Source: Arthrobacter sp. MYb227 (GTDB lineage: Bacteria; Actinomycetota; Actinomycetes; Actinomycetales; Micrococcaceae). Taken from it: DNA of 58,376 bases. The DNA lies in contig NZ_PCPT01000014.1 in NCBI RefSeq assembly GCF_002975435.1, positions 1 through 58,376 of the forward strand, written 5' to 3'. The notes beneath the pieces were generated by a model. The model was given only the letters and a program-made list of their open reading frames with translations, was not told where the DNA came from and searched no databases. Positions 15,658 to 24,700 of this stretch are shown here, piece by piece. The first letter of the stretch is position 1; each line of letters begins with the position of its first letter. Both the position numbers and the translations under genes were made by a program.

Positions 15658-17097
15658 ATGCCTGCACAGATTGGCGTCACCGGCCTAGCCGTCATGGGCG
15701 CAAACCTTGCCCGTAACTTCGCCCGCAACGGATACACCGTTGCCCTGCACAACCGCTCGGTGGCCAAGACCGACGCCCTGTTGGCCGCACACGGCGATGA
15801 GGGCAACTTCATCCGTACCGAGACCCTTGCAGAACTCGTCGAAAACCTCGAGACCCCGCGCCGCGTGCTGATCATGGTCAAGGCCGGCGGCCCGGTTGAC
15901 TCGGTCATCGACTCCCTGGTTCCACTGCTCGACGAGGGCGACATCATCATCGATGGCGGTAACTCAAACTTCGTCGACACCCGCCGCCGTGAGGCAGCCC
16001 TAGCGACCAAGGGCCTGCACTTTGTGGGCGTCGGAGTTTCCGGCGGCGAAGAGGGCGCTCTGCTGGGCCCATCGATCATGCCAGGTGGCTCCAAGGAATC
16101 CTACGATGCCCTGGGCCCGATGCTTGAGAAGATTTCCGCCAAGGCCATCGACGGCGCACCATGCTGTGCCTGGATCTCCACCGACGGTGCCGGCCACTTT
16201 GTGAAGATGGTCCACAACGGCATCGAATACGCCGACATGCAGGTCATCGGCGAAGCCTACGATCTGTTGCGCACCGGTGCCGGCCTCGAGCCAGCAGCCC
16301 AGGCCGAAATCTTCACCGAATGGAACAAGGGCGAGCTCGCCTCCTTCCTGATCGAAATCGCCGCCGAGGTGCTCGCACACGTCGACGCCAAGACCGGTAA
16401 GCCGCTGGTCGATGTCATCGTCGATAGCGCGGGCCAGAAGGGCACCGGTCGCTGGACCGTACAGTCCGCACTTGATCTGGGCTCCCCGACCTCGGCCATC
16501 GCCGAATCGGTGTTCGCCCGTGGTCTGTCTTCACAGCGCGATCAGCGCGCCATCGGCCAGGAAGTGCTCATCGGCAACGAGATCGCCGTTGAACTTGGCG
16601 AGAACTTCGTCGAAGACGTGCGTCAGGCACTCTTCGCCTCCAAGCTGGTTTCCTACGCCCAGGGCCTTGACATGCTCACGTCCGCTGGCAAGGAATACAA
16701 CTGGGACCTGAAACTCGACGAGATCGCATCGCTGTGGCGCGAAGGTTGCATCATCCGCGCAGCACTGCTGGCTGACATCACCAAGGCCTACGCCGCGGAC
16801 GAGAAGCCTGCAAACCTGCTCTTCGCACCTGCCTTCGCTTCGGCTATTGCCGAGGCAGTTCCGGCCTGGCGACGCGTTGTAGCAACCGCCGTTCAGCTGG
16901 GCGTGCCGGTTCCGGTGTTCTCCTCATCGCTTGCCTACTATGATGGCCTGCGCCGCAAGCGCCTGCCGGCAGCGTTGACCCAGGGCCTGCGCGACCTCTT
17001 CGGTGCGCACACCTACAACCGCGTTGACATGGAAGGCTCGTTCCACACCCAGTGGAGCGGGGATAAGACCGAAATTGAAGCAGAAGACACCCACTAG
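15658..17097 (+). CDS. gnd: 6-phosphogluconate dehydrogenase (decarboxylating), NADP-type length
   Basis: A 479-residue enzyme converting 6-phosphogluconate to ribulose 5-phosphate, CO2 and NAD(P)H. Visible features: the dinucleotide site QIGVTGLAVMGANLARN at the N-terminus, VSGGEEGALLGPSIMPGG, the substrate and catalytic region GAGHFVKMVHNGIEYADMQ, and the C-terminal DMEGSFHTQW. The length matches the long dimeric GndA class. ATG 15658 follows GGAGA. It is monocistronic, closed by the terminator at 17118-17153, and lies next to gntR and the gluconate operon whose product it consumes. Confidence 0.96.
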   Translation: MPAQIGVTGLAVMGANLARNFARNGYTVALHNRSVAKTDALLAAHGDEGNFIRTETLAELVENLETPRRVLIMVKAGGPVDSVIDSLVPLLDEGDIIIDGGNSNFVDTRRREAALATKGLHFVGVGVSGGEEGALLGPSIMPGGSKESYDALGPMLEKISAKAIDGAPCCAWISTDGAGHFVKMVHNGIEYADMQVIGEAYDLLRTGAGLEPAAQAEIFTEWNKGELASFLIEIAAEVLAHVDAKTGKPLVDVIVDSAGQKGTGRWTVQSALDLGSPTSAIAESVFARGLSSQRDQRAIGQEVLIGNEIAVELGENFVEDVRQALFASKLVSYAQGLDMLTSAGKEYNWDLKLDEIASLWREGCIIRAALLADITKAYAADEKPANLLFAPAFASAIAEAVPAWRRVVATAVQLGVPVPVFSSSLAYYDGLRRKRLPAALTQGLRDLFGAHTYNRVDMEGSFHTQWSGDKTEIEAEDTH

Positions 17098-17117
17098 TCT
17101 TTACTTCTTTTGTTTGA

Positions 17118-17153
17118 GGGCGGCGTTTTGGTTCACACCACAAAACGTCGCCC
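17118..17153 (+). terminator. Terminator after gnd
   Basis: GGGCGGCGTTTTG (17118-17130) pairs with CAAAACGTCGCCC (17141-17153) with one G-T pair, followed by a T-containing stretch (TTTGGCATTTT). Confidence 0.85.
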
Positions 17154-17240
17154 TTTGGCATTTTGATCGACAGGCTCGAAGCACAAATATTAAAACAGCG
17201 TGGTTTCTGAGGCTTATCACAGCTGAATGGTAGATATTGT

Positions 17241-17295
17241 TAATGTAGCTAGAGTATGACACTAACGATGATAAAGTGTAGGTATAGCTACATTA
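17241..17295. promoter_or_regulatory. Inverted-repeat operator region of hipBA
   Basis: TAATGTAGCTA (17241-17251) and its exact complement TAGCTACATTA (17285-17295) flank the short AT-rich promoter region. The second copy ends immediately before the AGGAGG ribosome site. Their spacing is about four helical turns, which suits looping or cooperative binding by a HipB-like dimer. Confidence 0.65.
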
Positions 17296-17305
17296 GGAGG
17301 TTGAA

Positions 17306-17581
17306 GTGAGTGAACTGGAGCGCATCGGTGTCCAGCTTCGAGACTGGCGCATCATTCTTGGGTTATCTCAAGAGCTAGTTGCAGAACGAGCTAATATCTC
17401 CCGAAGTACACTCATCAAGCTGGAGCAAGGTTCAGGCGGGAAGCTCGAAACCTTTCTAAATGTCGTAAAAGTTCTTGGCATAAGCGAGCGGCTTGAAGTT
17501 GCAGTCGATCCACTTGAGACTGATCTGGGCAGAGCGCGTGCATACATGCTAAACCGTCAACGAGCGCCACGGAGTAAATGA
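17306..17581 (+). CDS. hipB: HipB-like HTH antitoxin
   Basis: A 91-residue XRE-type DNA-binding protein. The helix-turn-helix region is LSQELVAERANISRSTLIKLEQG (about residues 20-42), followed by LETFLNVVKVLGISERLEVAVDP, a common HipB layout. It would bind the operators upstream and neutralise the HipA-like kinase. GTG 17306 follows AGGAGG. It overlaps the next gene by four bases (ATGA), typical of coupled toxin-antitoxin genes. Base composition is visibly more AT-rich than its neighbours, suggesting acquisition by transfer. Confidence 0.88.
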   Translation: MSELERIGVQLRDWRIILGLSQELVAERANISRSTLIKLEQGSGGKLETFLNVVKVLGISERLEVAVDPLETDLGRARAYMLNRQRAPRSK

Positions 17582-18987
17582 TGGCCGGACGTAGTCGTAG
17601 AAGTATTCGCCGAGTTGAAGTGCTCATGAATAATTCCGAAGTCGGGTTTATGAACATTGAATCTGAACGGCATTCACCCATCGAGCACATAACTTTTACC
17701 TATCTCGACTCATGGCTCGCAAACGATACCTCCTTTGAGATTTCACCAGAGTTACCTTTGATGCGTGGAGAGCAACGGCCAACAATGGGTCGTGAAATAT
17801 TCGGGTCATTTGCTGACGCTGCACCGGATGCGTGGGGACAGCGGCTACTTCATGAGAAGGCGCGCCTACGCGCGAGGGAAACCGGAACTCCGATCCCGAA
17901 TAATACAGAAGTATCACGGCTTCTTATGGTTAATGATCAAACACGCCAAGGTGCATTGAGGTTTCGTGAAAATGGCGAGTTTCTATCCTCGTGGGGTGAA
18001 TCTGCTGATCTTCGCGATGTCGCTGAACTAGCAATTGAAGCGCAGGCGTATGAAGACACCGGTGTCATTGATGAAAAGAGCAGACTGCTTATCGGAGCTG
18101 GTTCGTCGCCTGGTGGTGCTCAACCCAAGGCATGGATTCGTGATGAAGACGGAACAATGCTTTTGGCAAAGTTCCCGAAAACCTCTGATCGGGGCAACCT
18201 ACAACTCTGGGAGATGGTCGCTATCCAGTTGCAACAGCGTGCCGGAATTCAGGTTCAGCCTTCTAAGTTGATGCGGTTAAATGCGTATAGCCAAATATTT
18301 CTGACAAAGAGGTTCGACCGCGTCGGAGAGAGCCGGATTCCGTACATCAGTGCAAGGACTGCTCTTCAAATAAATACGTATGATCATCCGAACTACGTCA
18401 AATTAACCCGTGAAATTGCTAGAATTTCCGCTGCACCGAACCTTGATGCGAATGAGATGTTCTCTCGTGCAGCGTTCGGTGCCATGGTTAATAATATCGA
18501 CGACCATATGCGAAATCACGGCTTGCTACGGCACTCCCGAGGTTGGCGCCTATCACCTTCGTTTGATGTCAATCCAATGAGGTCTGGCGTATCGGAAACC
18601 CCTCTAGTACCGGGCGGTGACGTTTATGACCGCAACGTGCTGGAGCTTTTGGATCACCTAGACTCATTTCGGCTCACCCGACGCGAAGCCGTACAGCGTC
18701 TACGAATCATCAATGAAGCTATTTCACATTGGGCAGTGGAAGCACTGAAATTTGGAGCAGAGGTAGATGAACCCGATTCGATGAAAAGGGCGTTTGAAGG
18801 ACGCAACATAGACCGGGTTACGGACTTGAGAGATGAAGAGCCGCCTAGAGTCATTGATTTGGCAAAATCTGACAGAACTCCACCAGACAATTCGCTGGCG
18901 ATGGAAGAGCGCAAATGGATTGATCCACATTTTCGGGGTGAAAAACGAATCCCGGGGCATTTTCGATCAAAACCTGACCAGAGCTGA
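17578..18987 (+). CDS. hipA: HipA-like serine/threonine kinase toxin
   Basis: A 469-residue HipA-fold protein kinase. Classical HipA phosphorylates glutamyl-tRNA synthetase; the target here is not known. Visible elements: N-terminal HipA domain with FGSFADAAPDAWGQRLL, the P-loop-like GSSPGGAQPKAWI near residue 174, LTKRFDR, the catalytic segment NNIDDHMRNHGLL near 304-316 and the DFG-equivalent SPSFDVNP near 328. It ends with a longer hydrophilic tail (about residues 400-469) than standard HipA. It overlaps hipB by 4 bases. Key catalytic Asp and Asn appear intact, so it is probably active. Confidence 0.9.
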   Translation: MMAGRSRRSIRRVEVLMNNSEVGFMNIESERHSPIEHITFTYLDSWLANDTSFEISPELPLMRGEQRPTMGREIFGSFADAAPDAWGQRLLHEKARLRARETGTPIPNNTEVSRLLMVNDQTRQGALRFRENGEFLSSWGESADLRDVAELAIEAQAYEDTGVIDEKSRLLIGAGSSPGGAQPKAWIRDEDGTMLLAKFPKTSDRGNLQLWEMVAIQLQQRAGIQVQPSKLMRLNAYSQIFLTKRFDRVGESRIPYISARTALQINTYDHPNYVKLTREIARISAAPNLDANEMFSRAAFGAMVNNIDDHMRNHGLLRHSRGWRLSPSFDVNPMRSGVSETPLVPGGDVYDRNVLELLDHLDSFRLTRREAVQRLRIINEAISHWAVEALKFGAEVDEPDSMKRAFEGRNIDRVTDLRDEEPPRVIDLAKSDRTPPDNSLAMEERKWIDPHFRGEKRIPGHFRSKPDQS

Positions 18988-19164
18988 GAGTTCTTAGTCT
19001 GTTTTATGCATTTGCGGTTAGCCTGCAATAGTTCTGGCTCCTCATGTTCATTGACCTTGCCCCGAACGCGGCATAAATTCGAATCAGGTGTAGGGTGCCA
19101 TGCTCACCAGTTCCCGTTCCTTGCTTGCGCGGCCCACACTCCTATTCAGGGAGATGAGCCGCAT

Positions 19165-20793
19165 ATGATCGGCATCGAAGAACTGCGCACAGTCAAAACT
19201 TTCGCCCCGCTACCCGACGAGGTTTTGGGCTATTTGGCCACAGCCGTGGAAGACATTCATCTGCTGCCCGGCGAATACTTTTTGCACGAGGGCGATGAAC
19301 GCTCGCTGATCGTGGTCATCGAGGGAAACGTGGAAATCACCAAGGTCGTGGCCGGAATCGAAAAGGTCATCGGCACCCGCAAACCGGGACAATTCTTCGG
19401 AGAAGTCCCGCTGACACTGAGCACCAAATTCCCCGCAGCGGGCCGTGCCGCTGGTGTGGCTCGGATCATCAAGCTCGATGTCGCCGGCTACTACACACTT
19501 GCCACTATGGCGCCCTCGGTGCCCGAACGGGTTGGTTGGCTGGCCCGGCATTATCTTGACTCGCTCCAAGAACTCGCCGCCCAGGCCCCGGATGCCGTGG
19601 CCCGGGTCATTGGCCCGCGACGTGATGCCAAGGTCCGTGAACTTGCAACATTTCTGACCCGAAACCATGTGCCATTCGAGCGAATTACGGTCGAAAAACC
19701 CGAGGGTGGTGCCCTCTACCCGCGGCTTGAGGTACGCGATGGGCCCAGCTTTGCCGACCCACAATTACGCACTGCCGCCCAAGCCGTGGGACTCGAGGTT
19801 ACACCCGCTTCCAGCGATTACGACGTGGTGATAGTCGGCGGGGGACCGGCCGGCCTTACGGCAGCGGTCAACGGCGCTGCCGAGGGACTGCGCACGGTTG
19901 TCATTGAACAATTGGCTCCCGGCGGGCAGGCCGGAACCTCAAGTCGCATCGAAAACTACACGGGATTTCCCTACGGAATTACCGGGGATGAACTCGCCGG
20001 CCGGGCCCTGACCCAGGCCAAACGACTTGGCGCGGAAATCGTTGTCACCCGTACCGCCTGCGGCATAGACCCTGATTCCTTAGAAGTGATGCTCGATGGC
20101 GGCCAACTTCTGAAAGCCCGGGCCGTTATTATGGCCACCGGGGTTGCCTGGCGAACTCTTGGGTTGGAGAGCACCGAACGCTTCCTGGGCAGTGGAATCT
20201 ATTACGGTGCGGCCTTCAGCGATGCACCGCTGGCCCAGGGTCAAGACATCTGCATTATCGGGGCGGGAAATTCCGCGGGCCAGGCGGCAATCTTCTTTTC
20301 CCATCATGCGCGCTCGGTCACCATGTTGGTGCGTGGTACCTCGCTCGCCGCACGCATGTCCACCTATCTGATCGACCAGATCGAGGCCAACGCTGCGATC
20401 ACTGTGAAACTGAATACTCAGCTTGTCGCACTACACGGCGAGAGCAGCTTGTCAGGGATAGAAATGCTCGATACCGCCAACGGGAGCAGCAGCCGGCTTT
20501 CCACACCCGCGGTCTTTGTCATGATTGGTGCCGATGCGGTCACCGATTGGCTGCCGGACAGCATCGAGTGTGACAAGCATGGATTTATCCTCACCGGAAA
20601 TGACCTAGCGAACAACGGCCAATCACTTGATGTCGGGGCCACGACGCAACGCCGCCACTTTGCACTAGAGACAAGTGCCTCAGGCGTTTTTGCCATTGGC
20701 GATGTGCGCTCCGGATCGGTCAAACGTGTTGCCGCGGGCGTGGGGGAGGGCGGCATGGCCATCGCCTATACCCACCAATTCCTCGCTCTATGA
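19165..20793 (+). CDS. Cyclic-nucleotide-binding domain fused to a thioredoxin-reductase-like FAD oxidoreductase
   Basis: A 542-residue fusion. Residues about 8-130 form a cNMP-binding fold (LPGEYFLHEGDERSLIVVIEGNVEI, GQFFGEVPLTL). A linker of about 80 residues follows, then the two-dinucleotide-domain module: VVIVGGGPAGLTAA near 220, PGGQAGTSSRIENYTGFP, GAGNSAGQAAIFF near 366 and AIGDVRSGSVKRVAAGVGEG near 512. The redox CxxC of thioredoxin reductases (normally YCATC) is replaced by IYYGAAFSD, so it cannot reduce thioredoxin in the usual way. The closest functional parallel is a ferredoxin- or flavodoxin-type NADPH oxidoreductase regulated by a nucleotide. ATG 19165 follows AGGGAG at a longer than usual spacing. 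Confidence 0.87.
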   Translation: MIGIEELRTVKTFAPLPDEVLGYLATAVEDIHLLPGEYFLHEGDERSLIVVIEGNVEITKVVAGIEKVIGTRKPGQFFGEVPLTLSTKFPAAGRAAGVARIIKLDVAGYYTLATMAPSVPERVGWLARHYLDSLQELAAQAPDAVARVIGPRRDAKVRELATFLTRNHVPFERITVEKPEGGALYPRLEVRDGPSFADPQLRTAAQAVGLEVTPASSDYDVVIVGGGPAGLTAAVNGAAEGLRTVVIEQLAPGGQAGTSSRIENYTGFPYGITGDELAGRALTQAKRLGAEIVVTRTACGIDPDSLEVMLDGGQLLKARAVIMATGVAWRTLGLESTERFLGSGIYYGAAFSDAPLAQGQDICIIGAGNSAGQAAIFFSHHARSVTMLVRGTSLAARMSTYLIDQIEANAAITVKLNTQLVALHGESSLSGIEMLDTANGSSSRLSTPAVFVMIGADAVTDWLPDSIECDKHGFILTGNDLANNGQSLDVGATTQRRHFALETSASGVFAIGDVRSGSVKRVAAGVGEGGMAIAYTHQFLAL

Positions 20794-21581
20794 AAATTCT
20801 GGTGCGGCGCAGAAGCGCCCCCCAGTGGATGCTGATGCAGGCAGAAGCTTGCTGGAATCGGGAAACAACACGATTTTTTCGCCCATTTGATGGCGCGATT
20901 GGGTTTCCATCATTCGATGAGCATGAGCACATTGCGATAGCGGCAAGATTTTCCCTGCTCGGGTAGCGATACCCGGGCCGGCAAACATACCGTTCAGGTA
21001 ACTGGCAGCCTCGGCCGCATCTTCGACCGAGACTTTACTGATGGCAAAACCAAGAAGAGAAATATCGCGTCGGTATAGGTACCCGGTATCAATTTCTTGG
21101 AACCCGCGGATCCCGGCGCTATGGATGATCCGCCCGCCGATCGTGAGAAGTTGTGCCTGCCGGTTGATGGGCATGGTGCCCGAGGCGTCCCACACCCGAT
21201 TGGCCCGGCACCCACCTGGTGGTAATCGAGCACCCGTCGGGTACCTAACCCGGTAAGCCACTAAACATCGGAAGCCCCCAGCTACCGCGAAAAACTGACA
21301 CCCCCATACCTAGGGCCAGTTGCACAGCAATCGATCTCCGAGAGCAAAACCACTGACCTGCGCACCGCGGCGCCCCACGATCCCACCACGTCGTGGCCCA
21401 CGGTAAACGGAAAACCTATCCCGGTGGCGTAGGCACCGGAGCACACAAGCACATCCACATGGTTCACGGCAACCGCCTCCATGCGCACCAAAACCTCCTA
21501 CGGTCCCGGCAGTGGAACCCGGCGATCCGAGTACTCGATCGCATCGGGCCCGCCGAATGAACGGATGAGCGCGGCCTTCAT
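20788..21581 (-). pseudogene. Decayed zinc-type quinone oxidoreductase (NADPH:quinone reductase family)
   Basis: Read leftward from ATG 21581: MKAALIRSFGGPDAIEYSDR and RVPLPGP, then an in-frame TAG (21498-21500). The same frame resumes as EVLVRMEAVAVNHVDVLVCSG and FPFTVGHDVVG. A shift of frame then gives AQVSGFALGDRLLCNW. About 100 central residues, including most of the Rossmann fold, are missing or unreadable. The C-terminal part is intact: VWDASGTMPINRQAQLLTI, GGRIIHSAGI, LLGFAISKVSVEDAAEAASY and GEKIVLFP near 20860. The original stop appears lost, and the frame runs into the end of the neighbouring oxidoreductase gene. Confidence 0.85.
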
Positions 21582-21744
21582 TGGCTTCGGTATCGACTCG
21601 GGGTTCGGCTTGTCTGTATCGATCATGATGCCAATGATGGATACCCGCAATCCAACGGCAACGCTTGCACCATGAAAAAGCCTGCACGCCAACCACGCAA
21701 GGGGGTCGACGGGCAGGCACTTCTAGATGCTCAATTACCGATGG

Positions 21745-24700
21745 TTAGGAACAGATCTTCACCGGATGGTTGGGCTTGCATTTCTCATTGGGGTTGGTAA
21801 TCAGCAGCGGCAAGGTTACCGCGGTACCACTGGGGGCCACCTTGATGGAGATGGACCCGCTGGTGCGCGCATCGGCTGGCAGGCTAAAGGAGACGTTCGC
21901 CGATCCGTCCTTCACACCTACCGTGTCAACCACGCGCTTCTTACCCTTTGAATCGGTGAATTCAACCTTTACCGTGGTGTTCTTTGGGCTGCCCAGCGAA
22001 GAAAGATCCAGCTTTTTGAGCTGGAAGGAAACCTTGGACTTGGCATCGACCCGCGCCGGATTGCCGATGACCTCCACGCCGCGGCGTGCAAAATCCGGTA
22101 CCAGCGGCGCGCTTGCCGACTGCTCGCCCAGGTACTTGATCCAGGCGTCGCGGTCGATCAGACCCGAGTCCTTGGTGTTGGTGCCCTGGGTGAAGACGCG
22201 GAAGTTATCCCCGCCGGTGGCAAGGAAACTAAACGTGCCAACGCGGTAGGAACGATCAGGATCCACCGGCTCACCGTTAATGGTGATCGAGGTGATGCGA
22301 TCGCTCTGCGTGCGGGTCGAATCGTAGGTGTAATCCATGTTTGAGGACAACCCCAGGTTCAGGAACGGACGGCTCGGGATCGAACCATCGGCGTTGGTCT
22401 GCCACTGCTGCTCAAGCATGGTTTTCACCTGTGCCCCACTCAACGAGGTGGTCCATAGGTTGTTCACGAACGGCAAGACGGCATTTGCGTTTGCGTAGCT
22501 GATCACACCGTCCGCGACACCCTGGTTCTTGACCAACAGATCCGCACGCAACCCACCGGGGTTGACCACGCCGATTTCCGCGCCGCCGGTCTGGTCAGAC
22601 TTCAACGCATCAAGCAGCGCATCGCCCACTAGATTACCGAGGGTGGATTCGGATGAACGATCATCGCGGGTGTACTTGCCGGTGGCCGGATCGTAGGTCT
22701 GCGCGGTGGTGATATCGGCAGCGAGCCTACCGACCGGGACACTACCGGCGACCTTGGCATCGGCCAACGCCTTGTCGGTGATGGTCTTTACCTCGGCCAC
22801 ACGTGGGAACGATTCAACCAGAGTGGCATCATCGGTCTTGGTGCGCGGCACGTTGCCCTGGGTGTAGGAAACAACCTTGTTGGTTTCATCGAGCTGCAAG
22901 GTGATTTGCCCAATGAACTCGCCGTAGCTGCCGGTTTGCAGCACGGGACGGGTCTTGAGCACGGCATCGGCCGAAACGCCCGGAATCGGTGCATCCCATG
23001 CGTACTGCTTGTGGGTGTGCCCGGTGAAGATCGCATTGACCAGCGGGCTGGTCTTCGTCACGATCTTTTCAAAGGCACCCCCGGCGGCGACCTCCTCATC
23101 GATGGTGGCCCCGTCCGGAGTTCCGGCACCGGCGCCGTCATGGTATTCGGCAATGATGACTTCGGCGAGGTTTTGATCGGAGATCTGCTTGGCCACACGG
23201 TTCACCGCGTCAACCGGATCCCCAAAATCGAGCATGCTGATGCCCGACGGGGTGACCAGCGACGGGGTCTCCTGGGTGATGGCACCGATAATTCCCACCT
23301 TCACTCCGGCAACCTCGATGATCTTGTATTCATCGAGCACCGGGGTGGTGGTGCCCTTGGCGTAGACATTGGCGCCCAGATAATCCCAGTTGGCCGCCTG
23401 ATTCACCCGGCCGTCAAGATCCGCGTATCCCTGATCGAATTCGTGGTTGCCCACGGCCGAGGCTTCCAAATCCAGTGCGTTGAGCACGTCGATGGTGGGA
23501 ATATCCTTCTGCGAGGCGGAGGCGAACAAGCTGGCACCGATATTGTCTCCGGCCGAGAGGAACGCGGTGTTCTTCTCTCCCTCGGCGGCACGCAGCTGCT
23601 CAATGGTGCCGGCGAACTTCACGGTGTTTTGATCAATGCGACCGTGGAAGTCATTGATGTTCAACAGGTTGATTTTCTTGGCCGATGGCTCGGTGGCACC
23701 GAGCTGAAGCCCCACGATGACCGGGTCGTGGTCCGAGGCTGCAAAGGCAGTGGTGTCGTAGAAATCAATGGCATTGTATTTGTACCGGCTGTAGCCCATG
23801 GCCACGGATTCGGGGGAGTCGATGTTCCAGATATCCGCGCCGGTCACGGCCGCTTCGGCCGCTGGGGAGGCCAGCACATGGTCCAGCGAGCCGACCATGC
23901 CACCGAAACTGTAGGTGTGCTTGCCGGTCTTCGGATCCTGATCCACGTACCCCGCATCGGTCATGACCTTGATCGGGTCTTCATGCAGGTAGGCGTTGAA
24001 GTCGCCCATCAGCAGCACCTTGTCGGTGTTCTGCGCAGCCTGCTGCGCCGTGGCGAATGCCACGAGTGCCTTGGCCTGGGCCGTACGTGCCAGGTTGGAG
24101 TTGCCCTGGCCCTGATCGGTATCGTTGCCGATGGCCGAGCCCTTGGACTTGAAGTGGTTGACGATCAACAGCACCTTGGCCGAATCGTCGGCACCCACCG
24201 GTTTGAACGCTTGGGCCAGCGGCTGGCGGGCAATGCCGGTAAAGGCCGCATCATCCAGGATGACCGAGTCACCCACCGGCGCCGCGTTGGCCACCTTGTA
24301 AATGAAGGCGGTGCGGATGACATCCTCATCGGCTAGTGCCGGACGGTCCACCGGGGAGCGGACATAATCCCAGACACCCGGTGCGAGAGCGTTCAATTCC
24401 TTGACCAGGGCTGCTACTGCCTTATCCCGGTCCGGGCCAAACTTTGCCGAGTTCTCCATCTCTTCGAGGGATAGAACGTCGGCGTCCGTGCCAATGATGC
24501 CGGCCGCGATCTTGTCGCTCTGGCGCTTGAGGTTTGCCGCATCAGCGGCACCGCGCTGCGGGCAGCCGCTCTTGACGGAGATCTTATTGCCGTTGTAATC
24601 GGTGTAGAACTGGCACGCCGGGTCCATGTCCCCGGTCTGAATGAAGTAGTTCTGCACGTTGAAGGAAGCAACGGTGAGGTTTCCGCCGACATCCTGCGGT

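Noticed and set aside
22906-24336. A 476-codon plus-strand frame within the nuclease gene
   Set aside because: It is antisense to the nuclease and 5'-nucleotidase domains, whose motifs are all on the minus strand; its own residues look like reverse-strand composition.
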